Translations under genes and position numbers: made by a program
Part shown: positions 15,578 through 23,029 of the stretch, piece after piece
Position numbering within the stretch: position 1 is the stretch's first letter
Layout: every line of letters starts with the position of its first letter
DNA from: Clostridium sp. CAG:510
GTDB taxonomy: Bacteria > Bacillota > Clostridia > Lachnospirales > Lachnospiraceae
DNA: 42,677 nucleotides
Assembly: GCA_000434615.1 (NCBI GenBank)
Contig: FR880835.1
Location: 73,484-116,160, forward strand
Reading direction: 5' to 3'
Notes under the pieces: generated by a model
What the model saw: the letters and a program-made list of their open reading frames with translations, nothing else
Told to the model about the DNA's origin: nothing
Databases searched by the model: none

Positions 15578-16195
15578 TTAATCTAACAAAAAATTCTCCA
15601 TATCTGGATTCCAATTTAGTATGGCTATAATCTCTGCATGGTCTGCTATAGAAGAAACAATAATTTCTCCATCTCCCATAAAGCAAAAATAGCCATCTGA
15701 TAAAGTTTCTAAGTTCTCTATTGGAATATCCAACCATTGACCATCCTGAATGCCCCAAAGCTGTATTTCCTGCGCTGATATTCCTTGATATATAGTTGTT
15801 CCGATAAATAATATTTTGCTCTGTCCGATGCTGGTCTGAACGCAATCTATAGTCACATTATCTGCATTAAACTCTTTATAAGCTATCTTTTTTAATGAAT
15901 CTGCTTCCAAGAGGACAGCCACAGTTTTATCTAATCCAGCAACATGAGGAGTATTCAGAATTTTGCACAATACAAATATTTCATTTACATCTTTTTGTGA
16001 AAAGTGTCCGCAATAAATCTGGTCTATCACAATATCTTCCCGACTGATATTTCCATCTTCATAACTTTCCATTACTGTTTCCAAAATGTATTCATTAAAT
16101 TCTGTAAATGCACTTCTGTCATCCGCTTCTTTACTGCAACTTGCCAATAAAAATACACATGCCACCATTAAAACAAGTACATCTAATTTCTTCAT
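15578..16195 (-). CDS. Predicted lipoprotein in ECF sigma operon
   Basis: A 205-residue protein with a lipoprotein signal: MKKLDVLVLMVACVFLLASC, with Cys20 as the lipidation site. The mature part is acidic and has no domain I recognise. AGGAGG lies eight bases before the ATG at 16195, which decides the start over a GTG three codons upstream. It is the third gene of a unit with the ECF sigma factor and the single-pass membrane protein, so it may be a surface sensor or effector of that circuit. It is AT rich compared with the mobilization genes. A role in envelope or antibiotic stress is speculation. Confidence 0.75.
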   Translation of the reverse strand: MKKLDVLVLMVACVFLLASCSKEADDRSAFTEFNEYILETVMESYEDGNISREDIVIDQIYCGHFSQKDVNEIFVLCKILNTPHVAGLDKTVAVLLEADSLKKIAYKEFNADNVTIDCVQTSIGQSKILFIGTTIYQGISAQEIQLWGIQDGQWLDIPIENLETLSDGYFCFMGDGEIIVSSIADHAEIIAILNWNPDMENFLLD

Positions 16196-16215
16196 GAAAA
16201 ACACCTCCTATCTTT

Positions 16216-16854
16216 TTAATCTTTGAGTATATTGTCAACTACAAACCGAATCTCTTCTTCTGACTGTTCCATGGCATTCCACTCAGCCATTAGGTCAGAG
16301 TTTTCCGGGTCAAATTGTACATCAGTTGCATACATGATTACATAAGTCGCATTTTCTGTTGCAAAAAGATAGCGGCCAATACCAGCAATGCCGGATTGCT
16401 CAAATTCTTTCGCTGACATACAATAGTCGGCATATTGGAATATATAAAAGAGAGTTCCACGGTATAACACCTCACCAGATTCATCCGCCGGGGTTTGTGC
16501 GTTATAAACGGATTTAACGCAAAACTCCCACATAGTAGAATTGTTTGGAACAAAAATATCCTCAATTACCTCGTATTTGCCTTTCCAACTATCGGGCAAA
16601 ATCAGCGTAAGCCCAATTTCCTCCAGCACAACATTCTCCTGTTCTACCGGTACTTCAATAATGATTTCGTGGGCAAAGGCTATTGCACCTACACTGAAGC
16701 TGGATACCATAAGAAGCAAAGCTGCCGCAGCTGCTAAAAACTGCCGGATCCTTTTCTGGCGGTGCTGTGCCGCATAATTAGAGATTCTTTCTGCCTGCTG
16801 AACAAGCCGGTCATCAATGTTTCCAATATGTTCTGAAAGTTGCTTTTTATTCAT
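16216..16854 (-). CDS. Single-pass membrane protein, probable anti-sigma factor
   Basis: A 212-residue protein with a cytoplasmic N-terminal segment (about 1-37, NKKQLSEHIGNIDDRLVQQ onward), one transmembrane helix (about 38-62, FLAAAAALLLMVSSFSVGAI) and an extracytoplasmic domain of about 150 residues. The ATG overlaps the stop of the ECF sigma gene (ATGA), the usual arrangement for a sigma and its cognate anti-sigma. The cytoplasmic part is too short for a zinc-binding anti-sigma domain but could hold the sigma factor. The outer domain resembles DUF4367-type domains only loosely. Function as anti-sigma is inferred from position and topology. Confidence 0.7.
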   Translation of the reverse strand: MNKKQLSEHIGNIDDRLVQQAERISNYAAQHRQKRIRQFLAAAAALLLMVSSFSVGAIAFAHEIIIEVPVEQENVVLEEIGLTLILPDSWKGKYEVIEDIFVPNNSTMWEFCVKSVYNAQTPADESGEVLYRGTLFYIFQYADYCMSAKEFEQSGIAGIGRYLFATENATYVIMYATDVQFDPENSDLMAEWNAMEQSEEEIRFVVDNILKD

Positions 16855-17408
16855 ACTTCGATATCCTCGCTTTCTAAATACTTTCTTAACTTTCGGCGCA
16901 TTTCATATAACATAGATTTCACTTTACTCTGTGTAAAACCTGTGTTTTCACAGATGTTTTCAATAGAATCAAAATACCAATATCTCCTGATAAAAACAGT
17001 TCTCTTTTCTTCACTCTGCCGCCAAAGGAATTTATCAATCGTGATTTCTATACGTCTTGATTCAATTTCCGATTCAGGACTTTCCGTTCCAGATACACAA
17101 TCGCCTAATTCCTCTAGAGAGGTAATTGCAATAGGATTTCTTTTTGCCGCAGAAATGTATTCATATTTTTTTAATGCAAGATTTCTTGTAATTCTACTGA
17201 TAAAGGCAGAAAACCTGTTTGGACGCTCATTTGGAATCGCATTCCATACAGCAAAATATGTGTCATTCACACATTCCTCGCTATCTTCGCAGCTTAAAAG
17301 AATATTCTTAGCAATGTGTGTGCATAACCTACCGTATTTTAGGGCGGTTTCCTTGATTGCTTCCTCCCTTCGTTCCCAATATAGTTCTACAATTTTGTTA
17401 TCGTCCAT
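16851..17408 (-). CDS. ECF-type RNA polymerase sigma factor
   Basis: A 185-residue sigma-70 family protein of the ECF group. Region 2 (about 10-85) includes EECVNDTYFAVWNAIPNERP and SAFISRITRNLALKKYE, which bind core polymerase and the -10 element. Region 4 (about 130-185) includes RTVFIRRYWYFDSIENIC and TQSKVKSMLYEMRRKLRKYL, a helix-turn-helix for the -35 element. I chose the ATG at 17408, with GGGAGGG about nine bases upstream; an in-frame ATG at 17426 lies too close to that site. A perfect 14-bp-arm palindrome at 17429-17457 lies directly upstream. It probably directs transcription of its own operon. Confidence 0.88.
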   Translation of the reverse strand: MDDNKIVELYWERREEAIKETALKYGRLCTHIAKNILLSCEDSEECVNDTYFAVWNAIPNERPNRFSAFISRITRNLALKKYEYISAAKRNPIAITSLEELGDCVSGTESPESEIESRRIEITIDKFLWRQSEEKRTVFIRRYWYFDSIENICENTGFTQSKVKSMLYEMRRKLRKYLESEDIEV

Positions 17409-17428
17409 ATGAGTTTCCCTCCCCATAT

Positions 17429-17457
17429 TATATAGTGAAAGCTGCTTTCACTATATA
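17429..17457. promoter_or_regulatory. Perfect palindrome ahead of the ECF sigma gene
   Basis: TATATAGTGAAAGC (17429-17442) and GCTTTCACTATATA (17444-17457) are perfect complements around a single central base. It lies 20 bp upstream of the sigma start, where it could serve as an operator or block the transcript leader. There is no T-run. The rest of the gene-free stretch up to 17740 is AT rich; it includes a looser TGTAAA...TTTACA dyad near 17480-17510 and the right end of the element, and no gene is supported. Confidence 0.6.
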
Positions 17458-17740
17458 AGTACGGTTTTCTCGCTGTAGGTTGTAAATATTATCAAAAATC
17501 TATATTTTACACCAAGATTTTTTGTTCCCCTTGGAAACAAATTACGTATAGCTAAATTTTTCCCTGCACTTTATAATTATACACATTCAAACGAGCAGCA
17601 ACAATAGACTTTGCTAATTACTATTTTCTTTAAAAAATACAGGGAAAAAGGGATTCCACAATGCGGTCGTTTGGTTTCTGTTTCGGAATAGTGTGGTGCT
17701 GGCGGTCTACCTCTTGTTTTCGGTTGCTTGCTTCTTTACC

Positions 17741-17746
17741 GTACAT
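17741..17746. other. Right attachment site core GTACAT
   Basis: This is identical to 8752-8757. The host flavodoxin operon lies to its right. CTTCTTTA at 17731-17738 just inside mirrors TAAAGAAG at 8772-8779 at the other end. Confidence 0.85.
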
Positions 17747-17863
17747 GAGCATTTCTACAAGACCTGTCATGCAGCCGTCGCAATTTGCTTCGATATATCC
17801 CAGAGAGTCCGCCACAATTTTTTCCCGCTCTTCTCTGGTGGTGTCTTTAATCAGATAACTCAT
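17741..17863 (-). pseudogene. 5' half of the small gene split by the mobile element
   Basis: Forty-one codons, from MSYLIKDTTREER to VEMLMY, precede the element; beyond 17741 the frame runs 37 further codons into element DNA before a stop at 17630, giving a 77-residue chimera. The ATG overlaps the flavodoxin stop (ATGA), so translation is coupled. Two cysteines in CDGC could bind a metal or be redox active. Joining to 8629-8757 gives the intact 81-residue protein. The function of the intact protein is unknown; its place after a flavodoxin suggests a redox-related role. Confidence 0.88.
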
Positions 17864-18303
17864 ATTTTCTCCTCCAGCTTCTTATAAAAAGCAACCGCAT
17901 CCGCAATGTCTTTCTCGTCCGGATGTCCCTTGGCAATGCCGCCGAGCAGCTTGAAAGGGCCAAACGTATCGTAGCCCTTGCATCCGAAATACCCGATGTT
18001 GACCGCATGTTTGCTTGCCGTCACTTCTTCTATGGATTTGTAGGCAGCGGAACCGCCGTAAGTACAGATATAGAAAACCTTCTTGTTTGCCGGAAGATTT
18101 ACGGATGCAAAATTCAACACCGTCTGGTGAAACTTTCCATAATAGATACCGGAAGCAAATCCGATGCAGTCATACCCGGACAGTTCCATTTCTTTCACCC
18201 TGGTGGCATCCACCACTTCCACGTTACATTCTTTGGCAATAGCCTCCACTATTTTCTTCGTATTCTCATGATGCACCGAAGCCATTACAATAATGCTTTT
18301 CAT
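17860..18303 (-). CDS. Flavodoxin family protein
   Basis: A 147-residue flavodoxin-like protein that should bind FMN and carry single electrons in the cytoplasm. It begins KSIIVMASVHHENTKKIVEA, in which the SVHHENT segment replaces the usual T/S-x-T-G-N-T phosphate loop. GYDCIGFASGIYYGKFH and FYICTYGGSA correspond to the later FMN-contacting loops. The ATG at 18303 has GGAG upstream and overlaps the stop of the preceding small gene; the longer frame to 18372 lies inside that gene and is rejected. The following gene, now split by the element, overlaps its stop. Confidence 0.9.
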   Translation of the reverse strand: MKSIIVMASVHHENTKKIVEAIAKECNVEVVDATRVKEMELSGYDCIGFASGIYYGKFHQTVLNFASVNLPANKKVFYICTYGGSAAYKSIEEVTASKHAVNIGYFGCKGYDTFGPFKLLGGIAKGHPDEKDIADAVAFYKKLEEKI

Positions 18304-18503
18304 TTTGTTTTCTCCTCTTCTGTATCTTCCGGCCACTCCGAACCGATGTCCAGTTTGTTTTCGACAAGCCACTCATCCTCTACGGAAACCGTCTTTGTTT
18401 CTCCCTGGCTGTTTTCCAGAGTCACGGTCACTTTCGGCCTTTCCCCCGGCATCAGGGCCTCGCACCCATAATCGCCGTCAAAAATATGCTTTATCTTCCA
18501 CAT
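18300..18503 (-). CDS. Hypothetical small acidic protein upstream of flavodoxin
   Basis: A 67-residue protein beginning MWKIKHIFDGDYGCEALMPG. It has a compact beta-rich pattern (KVTVTLENSQGETKTVSVED) and an acidic C-terminal tail. The pattern resembles small proteins seen next to flavodoxins in clostridia, but I cannot name a function. GAGGG precedes the ATG and the stop overlaps the flavodoxin ATG. It is the first gene of the three-gene operon that the mobile element interrupted. Confidence 0.7.
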   Translation of the reverse strand: MWKIKHIFDGDYGCEALMPGERPKVTVTLENSQGETKTVSVEDEWLVENKLDIGSEWPEDTEEEKTK

Positions 18504-18586
18504 AATAATACCCTCTTATAAAATATAGTCCTTTTTGAGGGGAATGGGAAGAGTTTCGTATAAAAATAAATTTTACAGATACGGTA

Positions 18587-19921
18587 TTAGAATTTACACA
18601 AAAACGGAGTCAGATATACCGGTAAAAAAGAAATCTGCCCTTCTCTGTCTATATCTTTTTGCGAGATAATAACACAATCCCTGACCGTTTTGGAATATTT
18701 TTTATGAAACTCTGTAAGGGACTCATGTTTTCCGACTCCCGTGGATTTTACTTCTATGGCAGATACCTTGGAGCTCTGGGTAATCAGGAAGTCTATTTCA
18801 TAATAATGTGTACTTTTTTCCCTCTTCCATGTATGATAGAACAATTCCCTGCCTGATGCGGCTATCATCTGGGCTACCAGATTTTCATACAGATACCCTA
18901 AATTTGCCGGCAGTTTATCCGCCAGCAATTTTGCATATATATCATTCTCTGCCACCGGTCTGTCTATAAACATCAACGTGATAAACAGCCCCGTGTCCGC
19001 AATATACATTTTATAACTGTCCAAATCCTTCGTAAGCGACAGACTTACTCTTGGGTCCGTTGTATTATAAGACGGAAGAACTGTTTTCGAGTCTATTAAA
19101 TCATATAGTAATTTCTCTTCTTTTGATGATTTTCTCTTCCCTGTCAGTGCACTGGTACGATATTTTTTTCCGCCTTTGGAAAGCTGCGCCGGTATGGAAT
19201 GATACATGGCTGAAATCATTCCGGACGGATCCAGCTTTCTGAAATCGTCCTCATACAACTTGATAATCTGGCGTTTTACCATATCAATCGCAGAAAAGTT
19301 TTCTCCGTTTACAAAGGCTTCTACTGCCTGCGGCATTCCACCGACAGCCATATATAGCCTTATATCTCTCATAAGCTTACGGTTGACCTGCTGCCCAACG
19401 CCTTTTTTCAGCATATATATTTTTTCCAGCAATTCATAATTGCCATTGGTCGCATCACAAAATTCCTCATAGTCCATCGGATATACCTGTATCTTCATTT
19501 CTTCAGACGGAATGAGGATATCTTTAATATTTTTCCGAATGGATATTAAGGAACCTGTTTCTATATAGTGATACCTGCCATCCTTAACAAGATGCTTAAT
19601 GGCTTGTCTTGCTTTGGGAAAAAGCTGTACTTCATCAAATATTATCACAGACTCATGTTGATATAAATTGATACCGGTTATCGCCTGCAAGCGAAGAAAA
19701 AACATATCCGGATTATGAATATCATCAAAGCACGCCAGCATTTCTTCGGATGTCTTTGAAAAATCAATCAGTATATAGGATTTATATTCTTTTTGGGCAA
19801 ACTGCTCAGCAATGGTAGATTTACCGACTCGTCTTGCCCCCTCCAGCAAAACCGCATACTTGTCAGCATACTGTTCTTTCCACTCTTTCAACTCGTCATA
19901 TGCTTTTCTCTTAAAATACAT
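18587..19921 (-). CDS. AAA-family ATPase with DUF4143 C-terminal domain
   Basis: A 444-residue protein. The N-terminal AAA domain has Walker A GARRVGKS (28-35) and Walker B VIIFDEVQLFP (about 92-102). The C-terminal part has the pattern HYYEIDFLITQSSKVSAIEVKS, whose spaced Glu/Asp and Glu-x-Lys are like a PD-(D/E)XK nuclease core and typical of DUF4143. These proteins are common in anaerobe accessory regions and vary in number between strains; their targets are unknown. The region upstream contains four 33-bp-phased repeats (19988-20113). The gene stands alone between the flavodoxin operon and the divergent NUDIX gene. Confidence 0.88.
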   Translation of the reverse strand: MYFKRKAYDELKEWKEQYADKYAVLLEGARRVGKSTIAEQFAQKEYKSYILIDFSKTSEEMLACFDDIHNPDMFFLRLQAITGINLYQHESVIIFDEVQLFPKARQAIKHLVKDGRYHYIETGSLISIRKNIKDILIPSEEMKIQVYPMDYEEFCDATNGNYELLEKIYMLKKGVGQQVNRKLMRDIRLYMAVGGMPQAVEAFVNGENFSAIDMVKRQIIKLYEDDFRKLDPSGMISAMYHSIPAQLSKGGKKYRTSALTGKRKSSKEEKLLYDLIDSKTVLPSYNTTDPRVSLSLTKDLDSYKMYIADTGLFITLMFIDRPVAENDIYAKLLADKLPANLGYLYENLVAQMIAASGRELFYHTWKREKSTHYYEIDFLITQSSKVSAIEVKSTGVGKHESLTEFHKKYSKTVRDCVIISQKDIDREGQISFLPVYLTPFLCKF

Positions 19922-19987
19922 GCCTGCCTCCTATAAAGTTTCAATAGAATACTACAACCTGCATTATAAGCTAAGTATATTCTATTA

Positions 19988-20113
19988 TTTGCAATTCTTC
20001 AATATTTTATTTCTCAAAATCATGCAAAATTTCAAAACTTTTTTATAGTAAAACATGCAATTCTTCAAAACTTTTTCTTTAAAAATGATACATTTCTTCA
20101 AAGTTTTATCTAT
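19988..20113. repeat. Four degenerate 33-bp direct repeats in a divergent promoter region
   Basis: A motif close to TGCAATTCTTCAAAACTTTT recurs with its TTCAA core at 19998, 20031, 20064 and 20097, exactly 33 bp apart. Further copies of AAAACATGCAA follow at about 20132 and 20141, out of phase. The interval lies between the divergent ATPase (start 19921) and NUDIX (start 20231) genes, so it could hold operator sites on one face of the helix. It is very AT rich. Confidence 0.75.
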
Positions 20114-20230
20114 GATACCGCATTTCTGGGTAAAACATGCAAAACATGCAATTGTCAATCGAAGCGAAAAATTTTATAATGTGCTATGATAGATTACAGA
20201 AATAAAAGCTTTACCGGAAAGGAATTTTCT

Positions 20231-20947
20231 ATGAACACTCCCGACTTTTCAAAGGAAAACATCAAGCCCTTATTCGACTCCAAATTTGTCAGAGTCTTTG
20301 ATTTGCAGTATGCGGAGGGAAAGCATTATTATGATGCCACCAGACGCACCGGCGACGATCTGGTCGCTTCCAAAACAAAAGAAGAATTTAAGAACATGCA
20401 TGCGGATGCCGTTACCTGCATCGTGGTTCTTAACATAAAAAACGAAGAACCCAGACTGCTTCTCAGCCATGAGTTCCGTTATCCCACCGGTCAGTTTCTC
20501 TTAAGTCCGCCCGCCGGGCTCATCGATAAAGAAGATTTACAGCCGGTTATGACAGCAGCTTCTGTGACGTCCGATGCCGCAGCAGGCGCCGCCGGTACGG
20601 ACATACGGACCGCTCCTCTTATTAAAACCGCCATCCGGGAGCTTAAGGAAGAAACCGGCATTGTATTCGGAGTAAACGACACCGCCCGCATCATCAATCC
20701 GCTGCTTTTCAGCACCCCCGGCATGACCGACGAAAGCAATGCCCTGGTGCTGCTTTCCATCAACCGGGACACCATGCCGGATTTAAGCACCGCCGGCGCC
20801 GTAGGCAGCGAATGTTTTGACGGCTTCTCTCTTTTAACGAAAGAGGATGCTCTCCGAATTTTACGACAGGGCACGGACGACAACGGTATTTTTTATTCCA
20901 TATACACCTGGGCTTCCCTCATGCATTTTGTCACAATGCCTTTCTGA
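20231..20947 (+). CDS. NUDIX hydrolase
   Basis: A 238-residue hydrolase of nucleoside diphosphates linked to another moiety. The Nudix box is present but stretched: PPAGLID (about 93-99) is followed by about 28 extra Ala/Thr-rich residues before AIRELKEETGIVF (134-146), which supplies the REUXEEXGU core with the Mg2+-binding glutamates. ADP-sugar pyrophosphatases have a similar fold without the insertion. I chose the ATG at 20231, with AAAGGAA upstream, over an ATG at 20186. The gene converges on the VirD4-like gene, overlapping its 3' end by 55 bp. It is the only plus-strand gene in the interior of the window. Confidence 0.88.
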   Translation: MNTPDFSKENIKPLFDSKFVRVFDLQYAEGKHYYDATRRTGDDLVASKTKEEFKNMHADAVTCIVVLNIKNEEPRLLLSHEFRYPTGQFLLSPPAGLIDKEDLQPVMTAASVTSDAAAGAAGTDIRTAPLIKTAIRELKEETGIVFGVNDTARIINPLLFSTPGMTDESNALVLLSINRDTMPDLSTAGAVGSECFDGFSLLTKEDALRILRQGTDDNGIFYSIYTWASLMHFVTMPF

Positions 20948-22164
20948 TGCAGATAATCGTCTAATTCCATGTTCCGGCACATGAACGGCTGCGCTCCTCT
21001 GCGGAAAATCCAGCTGGTGCAAAGCGGCATATGCAGGATTGTCTGCGTGGTTTTATTGCACCGGGTAGCGATGGAGGATGCCGTTTTCGGGTCATTCCCG
21101 CCCATGTAAATCATGGTGTCGCAGTCATCCACTATGGTATGGGCTCCCATGTCATAGCTTTGTTCCAACTGGGATAAAGACTGCAGGATTAAAATAGCGG
21201 AAATTTTCCGGGAACGGATGTTGGAAATCATGTTTTCAAAGTTGTCAATCCGGCAGTTTGTGGCAAAGTCGTCCATGAAAAAACGGACCGGCACCGGCAG
21301 CCGGCTGTCCGCACACCGCTCGTCCGCGTAGGTGCAGAGCTGGTTCATGGTCTGGGTAAAAAACAGGTTTATCAGTAAATCCATGGACCTGTCCGTGTCC
21401 GATACTTCCACAAATACCGCCGTTTTCTGCCTGCCGATAGATGTCAGGTTCAGCTCGTCATCCCGCATCATCTGCGCTAATTCCTCCGTGTCGAGGGAGC
21501 AGAATTTGCTGATGGCGGTCACGACAATGGTGTGGAACGTTTTATCCGGCGCCTGATTGACATTCTGGAACTGTTTATACGCCCAGCTTGTGGGATTTTT
21601 CTTATGCAGGTTCTCCATCATGTTTGCCAGAATGCTGTTCCGGCTATCGCTGTCATCCCTTCCCGCCGCCCGCAGAATTTCCAGTATCATATGAAAATTG
21701 TGCATACCGGACTCCTCCGGTATGGTTTCTTTCACGTATGCTATCAGACTGCTTATCAGCATCATGGCGGAATCATCCCAGAACGGGTCCGCCATGTGAC
21801 GGTGTTTCTCGCTTACCATGATGTGGGAAAGCTGCTGGATTTGCTGTGTGTTTTTCACATACTGCAAAGGATTGTAATGGACGGATTTTTCCGGGTGAAT
21901 AAAGCTTAGTTTCACCACCCGGTAGCCGTGCTCTTCCATGTAGTGTCCCCACTGCCGGTGCAGATTTCCCTTGGGGTCCGTCAGCACATAACTGCCCACG
22001 CATTCCAAAAGGTTCGGCGTAATAACGGTCCTGGTCTTTGAAGCGCCCGTGGTTCCCACCACCAGCACGTTGTTGTTGAGTCTGGTCTGCCGGTCGTCCA
22101 GACTGTATCGTTTTCCGTCCGGTAAAATCATAAAACCATATTTTTCTGTGCTTCTGTCTGCCAT
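20893..22164 (-). CDS. VirD4/TraG-like conjugation-type ATPase, orphan
   Basis: A 423-residue ATPase of the type IV coupling protein family. Walker A is GTTGASKT (37-44) and Walker B RFFMDDFA (about 292-299), with a GYRVVKLSFIHPEKS segment and a late IYMGGNDPKTAS motif typical of VirD4/TraG. The N-terminal membrane helices of classical coupling proteins are absent, so it is likely soluble or held by a partner. No relaxase or type IV secretion gene is near; the upstream neighbour, 48 bp away, encodes a ClpP-like protease. GGGAGGAG precedes the ATG. It may be a relic or may serve a non-conjugative role. Confidence 0.9.
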   Translation of the reverse strand: MADRSTEKYGFMILPDGKRYSLDDRQTRLNNNVLVVGTTGASKTRTVITPNLLECVGSYVLTDPKGNLHRQWGHYMEEHGYRVVKLSFIHPEKSVHYNPLQYVKNTQQIQQLSHIMVSEKHRHMADPFWDDSAMMLISSLIAYVKETIPEESGMHNFHMILEILRAAGRDDSDSRNSILANMMENLHKKNPTSWAYKQFQNVNQAPDKTFHTIVVTAISKFCSLDTEELAQMMRDDELNLTSIGRQKTAVFVEVSDTDRSMDLLINLFFTQTMNQLCTYADERCADSRLPVPVRFFMDDFATNCRIDNFENMISNIRSRKISAILILQSLSQLEQSYDMGAHTIVDDCDTMIYMGGNDPKTASSIATRCNKTTQTILHMPLCTSWIFRRGAQPFMCRNMELDDYLHQKGIVTKCMREAQVYME

Positions 22165-22212
22165 GTTTTCTCCTCCCTTTTATACGTGCCCTGCTGTTCC
22201 GATACTTCCGTT

Positions 22213-22812
22213 TTACATCAGGTCATCCGTTACCCAGTCACAAATTCCGAAAGCTACCGCCTCTTTCGCATCCATGTAGTTGTTAAATTCGGTCGCCCGG
22301 TTTACCTCTTCGATGCTTTTTCCCGTGTGCTTTGCCAGAATTTCATTTAATTCCTGCCTTGTCTGCATCATCAGGTCGGCAGTGTTTTTGACCGATGATA
22401 CGGAGCCTCCCACCCCGAGGGGAATCAGCGGCTCATGTATCATGACCTTGCTGTGTGGCAGAATAAACCGCCTGCCTTTCTGACCGCCGGCAAAAATAAC
22501 GGCGCCCATGCTTGCCGCCATGCCCACGCAGTACATGTTTATCGGTGCCCTGCAGGACTGTATCAAATCGTAAATGGCAAGTCCCGCATTGACCTCGCCG
22601 CCGGGGCTGTTTATGTAAATATTGATTTCCGACTGTTCATCCTCCATAAGTTTTAACATCTGCATGGTAAAGGAAAACACAAGGCTTTCATCGATATTGC
22701 CGAATAAAAACACCTTCCTGCCTGTAAGTGCGTCCGTCAAAAGAGAAACGGTGCGGATGCCGTCCGCTGTCTCCCGTTCTACTTCCGGTACATTATTGTA
22801 TGTGTTCGTCAT
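22213..22812 (-). CDS. ClpP-like serine protease with Asn in the catalytic triad
   Basis: A 199-residue ClpP family protein. The serine is in CVGMAASMGA (Ser101) and the histidine in SKVMIHEP (His126). The third triad position, usually Asp in TERD-type segments, is Asn177 in ATEFNNYMDA. An Asp-to-Asn change is also known in Listeria ClpP1, which needs ClpP2 for activity, so this protein may be weakly active or work in mixed rings. AGGAGG precedes the ATG. It is followed 48 bp later by the VirD4-like ATPase, a pairing suggesting cooperation. The housekeeping clpP-clpX pair must be elsewhere. Confidence 0.92.
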   Translation of the reverse strand: MTNTYNNVPEVERETADGIRTVSLLTDALTGRKVFLFGNIDESLVFSFTMQMLKLMEDEQSEINIYINSPGGEVNAGLAIYDLIQSCRAPINMYCVGMAASMGAVIFAGGQKGRRFILPHSKVMIHEPLIPLGVGGSVSSVKNTADLMMQTRQELNEILAKHTGKSIEEVNRATEFNNYMDAKEAVAFGICDWVTDDLM

Positions 22813-22981
22813 GTTGCTGCCTCCTGTGGTGGTTATGGTCTGTCTGATTGTCAGTGGATTGCATGTTGTTTGCTATGCCGCTGTTTGCCGTTTCGCTGCC
22901 TGTTGTGGTTTTTATTTTAGTATGCGGTCGCCCTTTTGTCATTGAACGCATAGTTTAACCGGGCACCGCTTATTTTAGGAC

Positions 22982-23010
22982 AAAAAAAGAACCCATATCC
23001 TTGTGATATG
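22982..23010 (-). terminator. Terminator after the glycosyltransferase gene
   Basis: On the minus strand, CATATC and GATATG (22994-23010) form a 6-bp stem with a five-base loop. A run of seven T at 22982-22988 follows five bases later. It lies about 20 bp past the glycosyltransferase stop at 23030. Confidence 0.65.
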
Positions 23011-23029
23011 AATTCTGTGTTTTCTGTCT

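Larger units (their letters stand above)
8752..17746. mobile_element. 9.0-kb integrated mobilizable element with TndX/TnpX-type recombinase
   Basis: The element is bounded by GTACAT at 8752-8757 and 17741-17746; one copy plus the interior is 8989 bp. The interrupted host gene fixes both ends to within six bases. It carries a large serine recombinase, TnpW, a DnaC-like ATPase, RepA, a Cys-rich protein, a MobP-type relaxase and MobC, but no type IV secretion genes. It should therefore be mobilizable but not self-transmissible. The backbone is G+C rich, while the cargo at 15578-17640 (ECF sigma factor, membrane protein, lipoprotein) is AT rich, so the cargo was probably acquired separately. The octamer TAAAGAAG occurs near both ends, reading inward (8772-8779, and as its complement at 17731-17738). 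Confidence 0.93.

Noticed and set aside
8752..17746. Complete conjugative transposon
   Set aside because: No VirB4, VirB6, coupling protein or other transfer-apparatus gene occurs between the attachment sites, so it is called mobilizable only.
18304..18372. Longer flavodoxin start
   Set aside because: The extension lies inside the upstream gene in another frame, and the ATG at 18303 has its own site and the normal flavodoxin beginning.
20893..22812. Part of a second conjugative element
   Set aside because: No relaxase, recombinase, att repeat or other secretion gene is visible around the VirD4-like gene; it is reported as an orphan instead.
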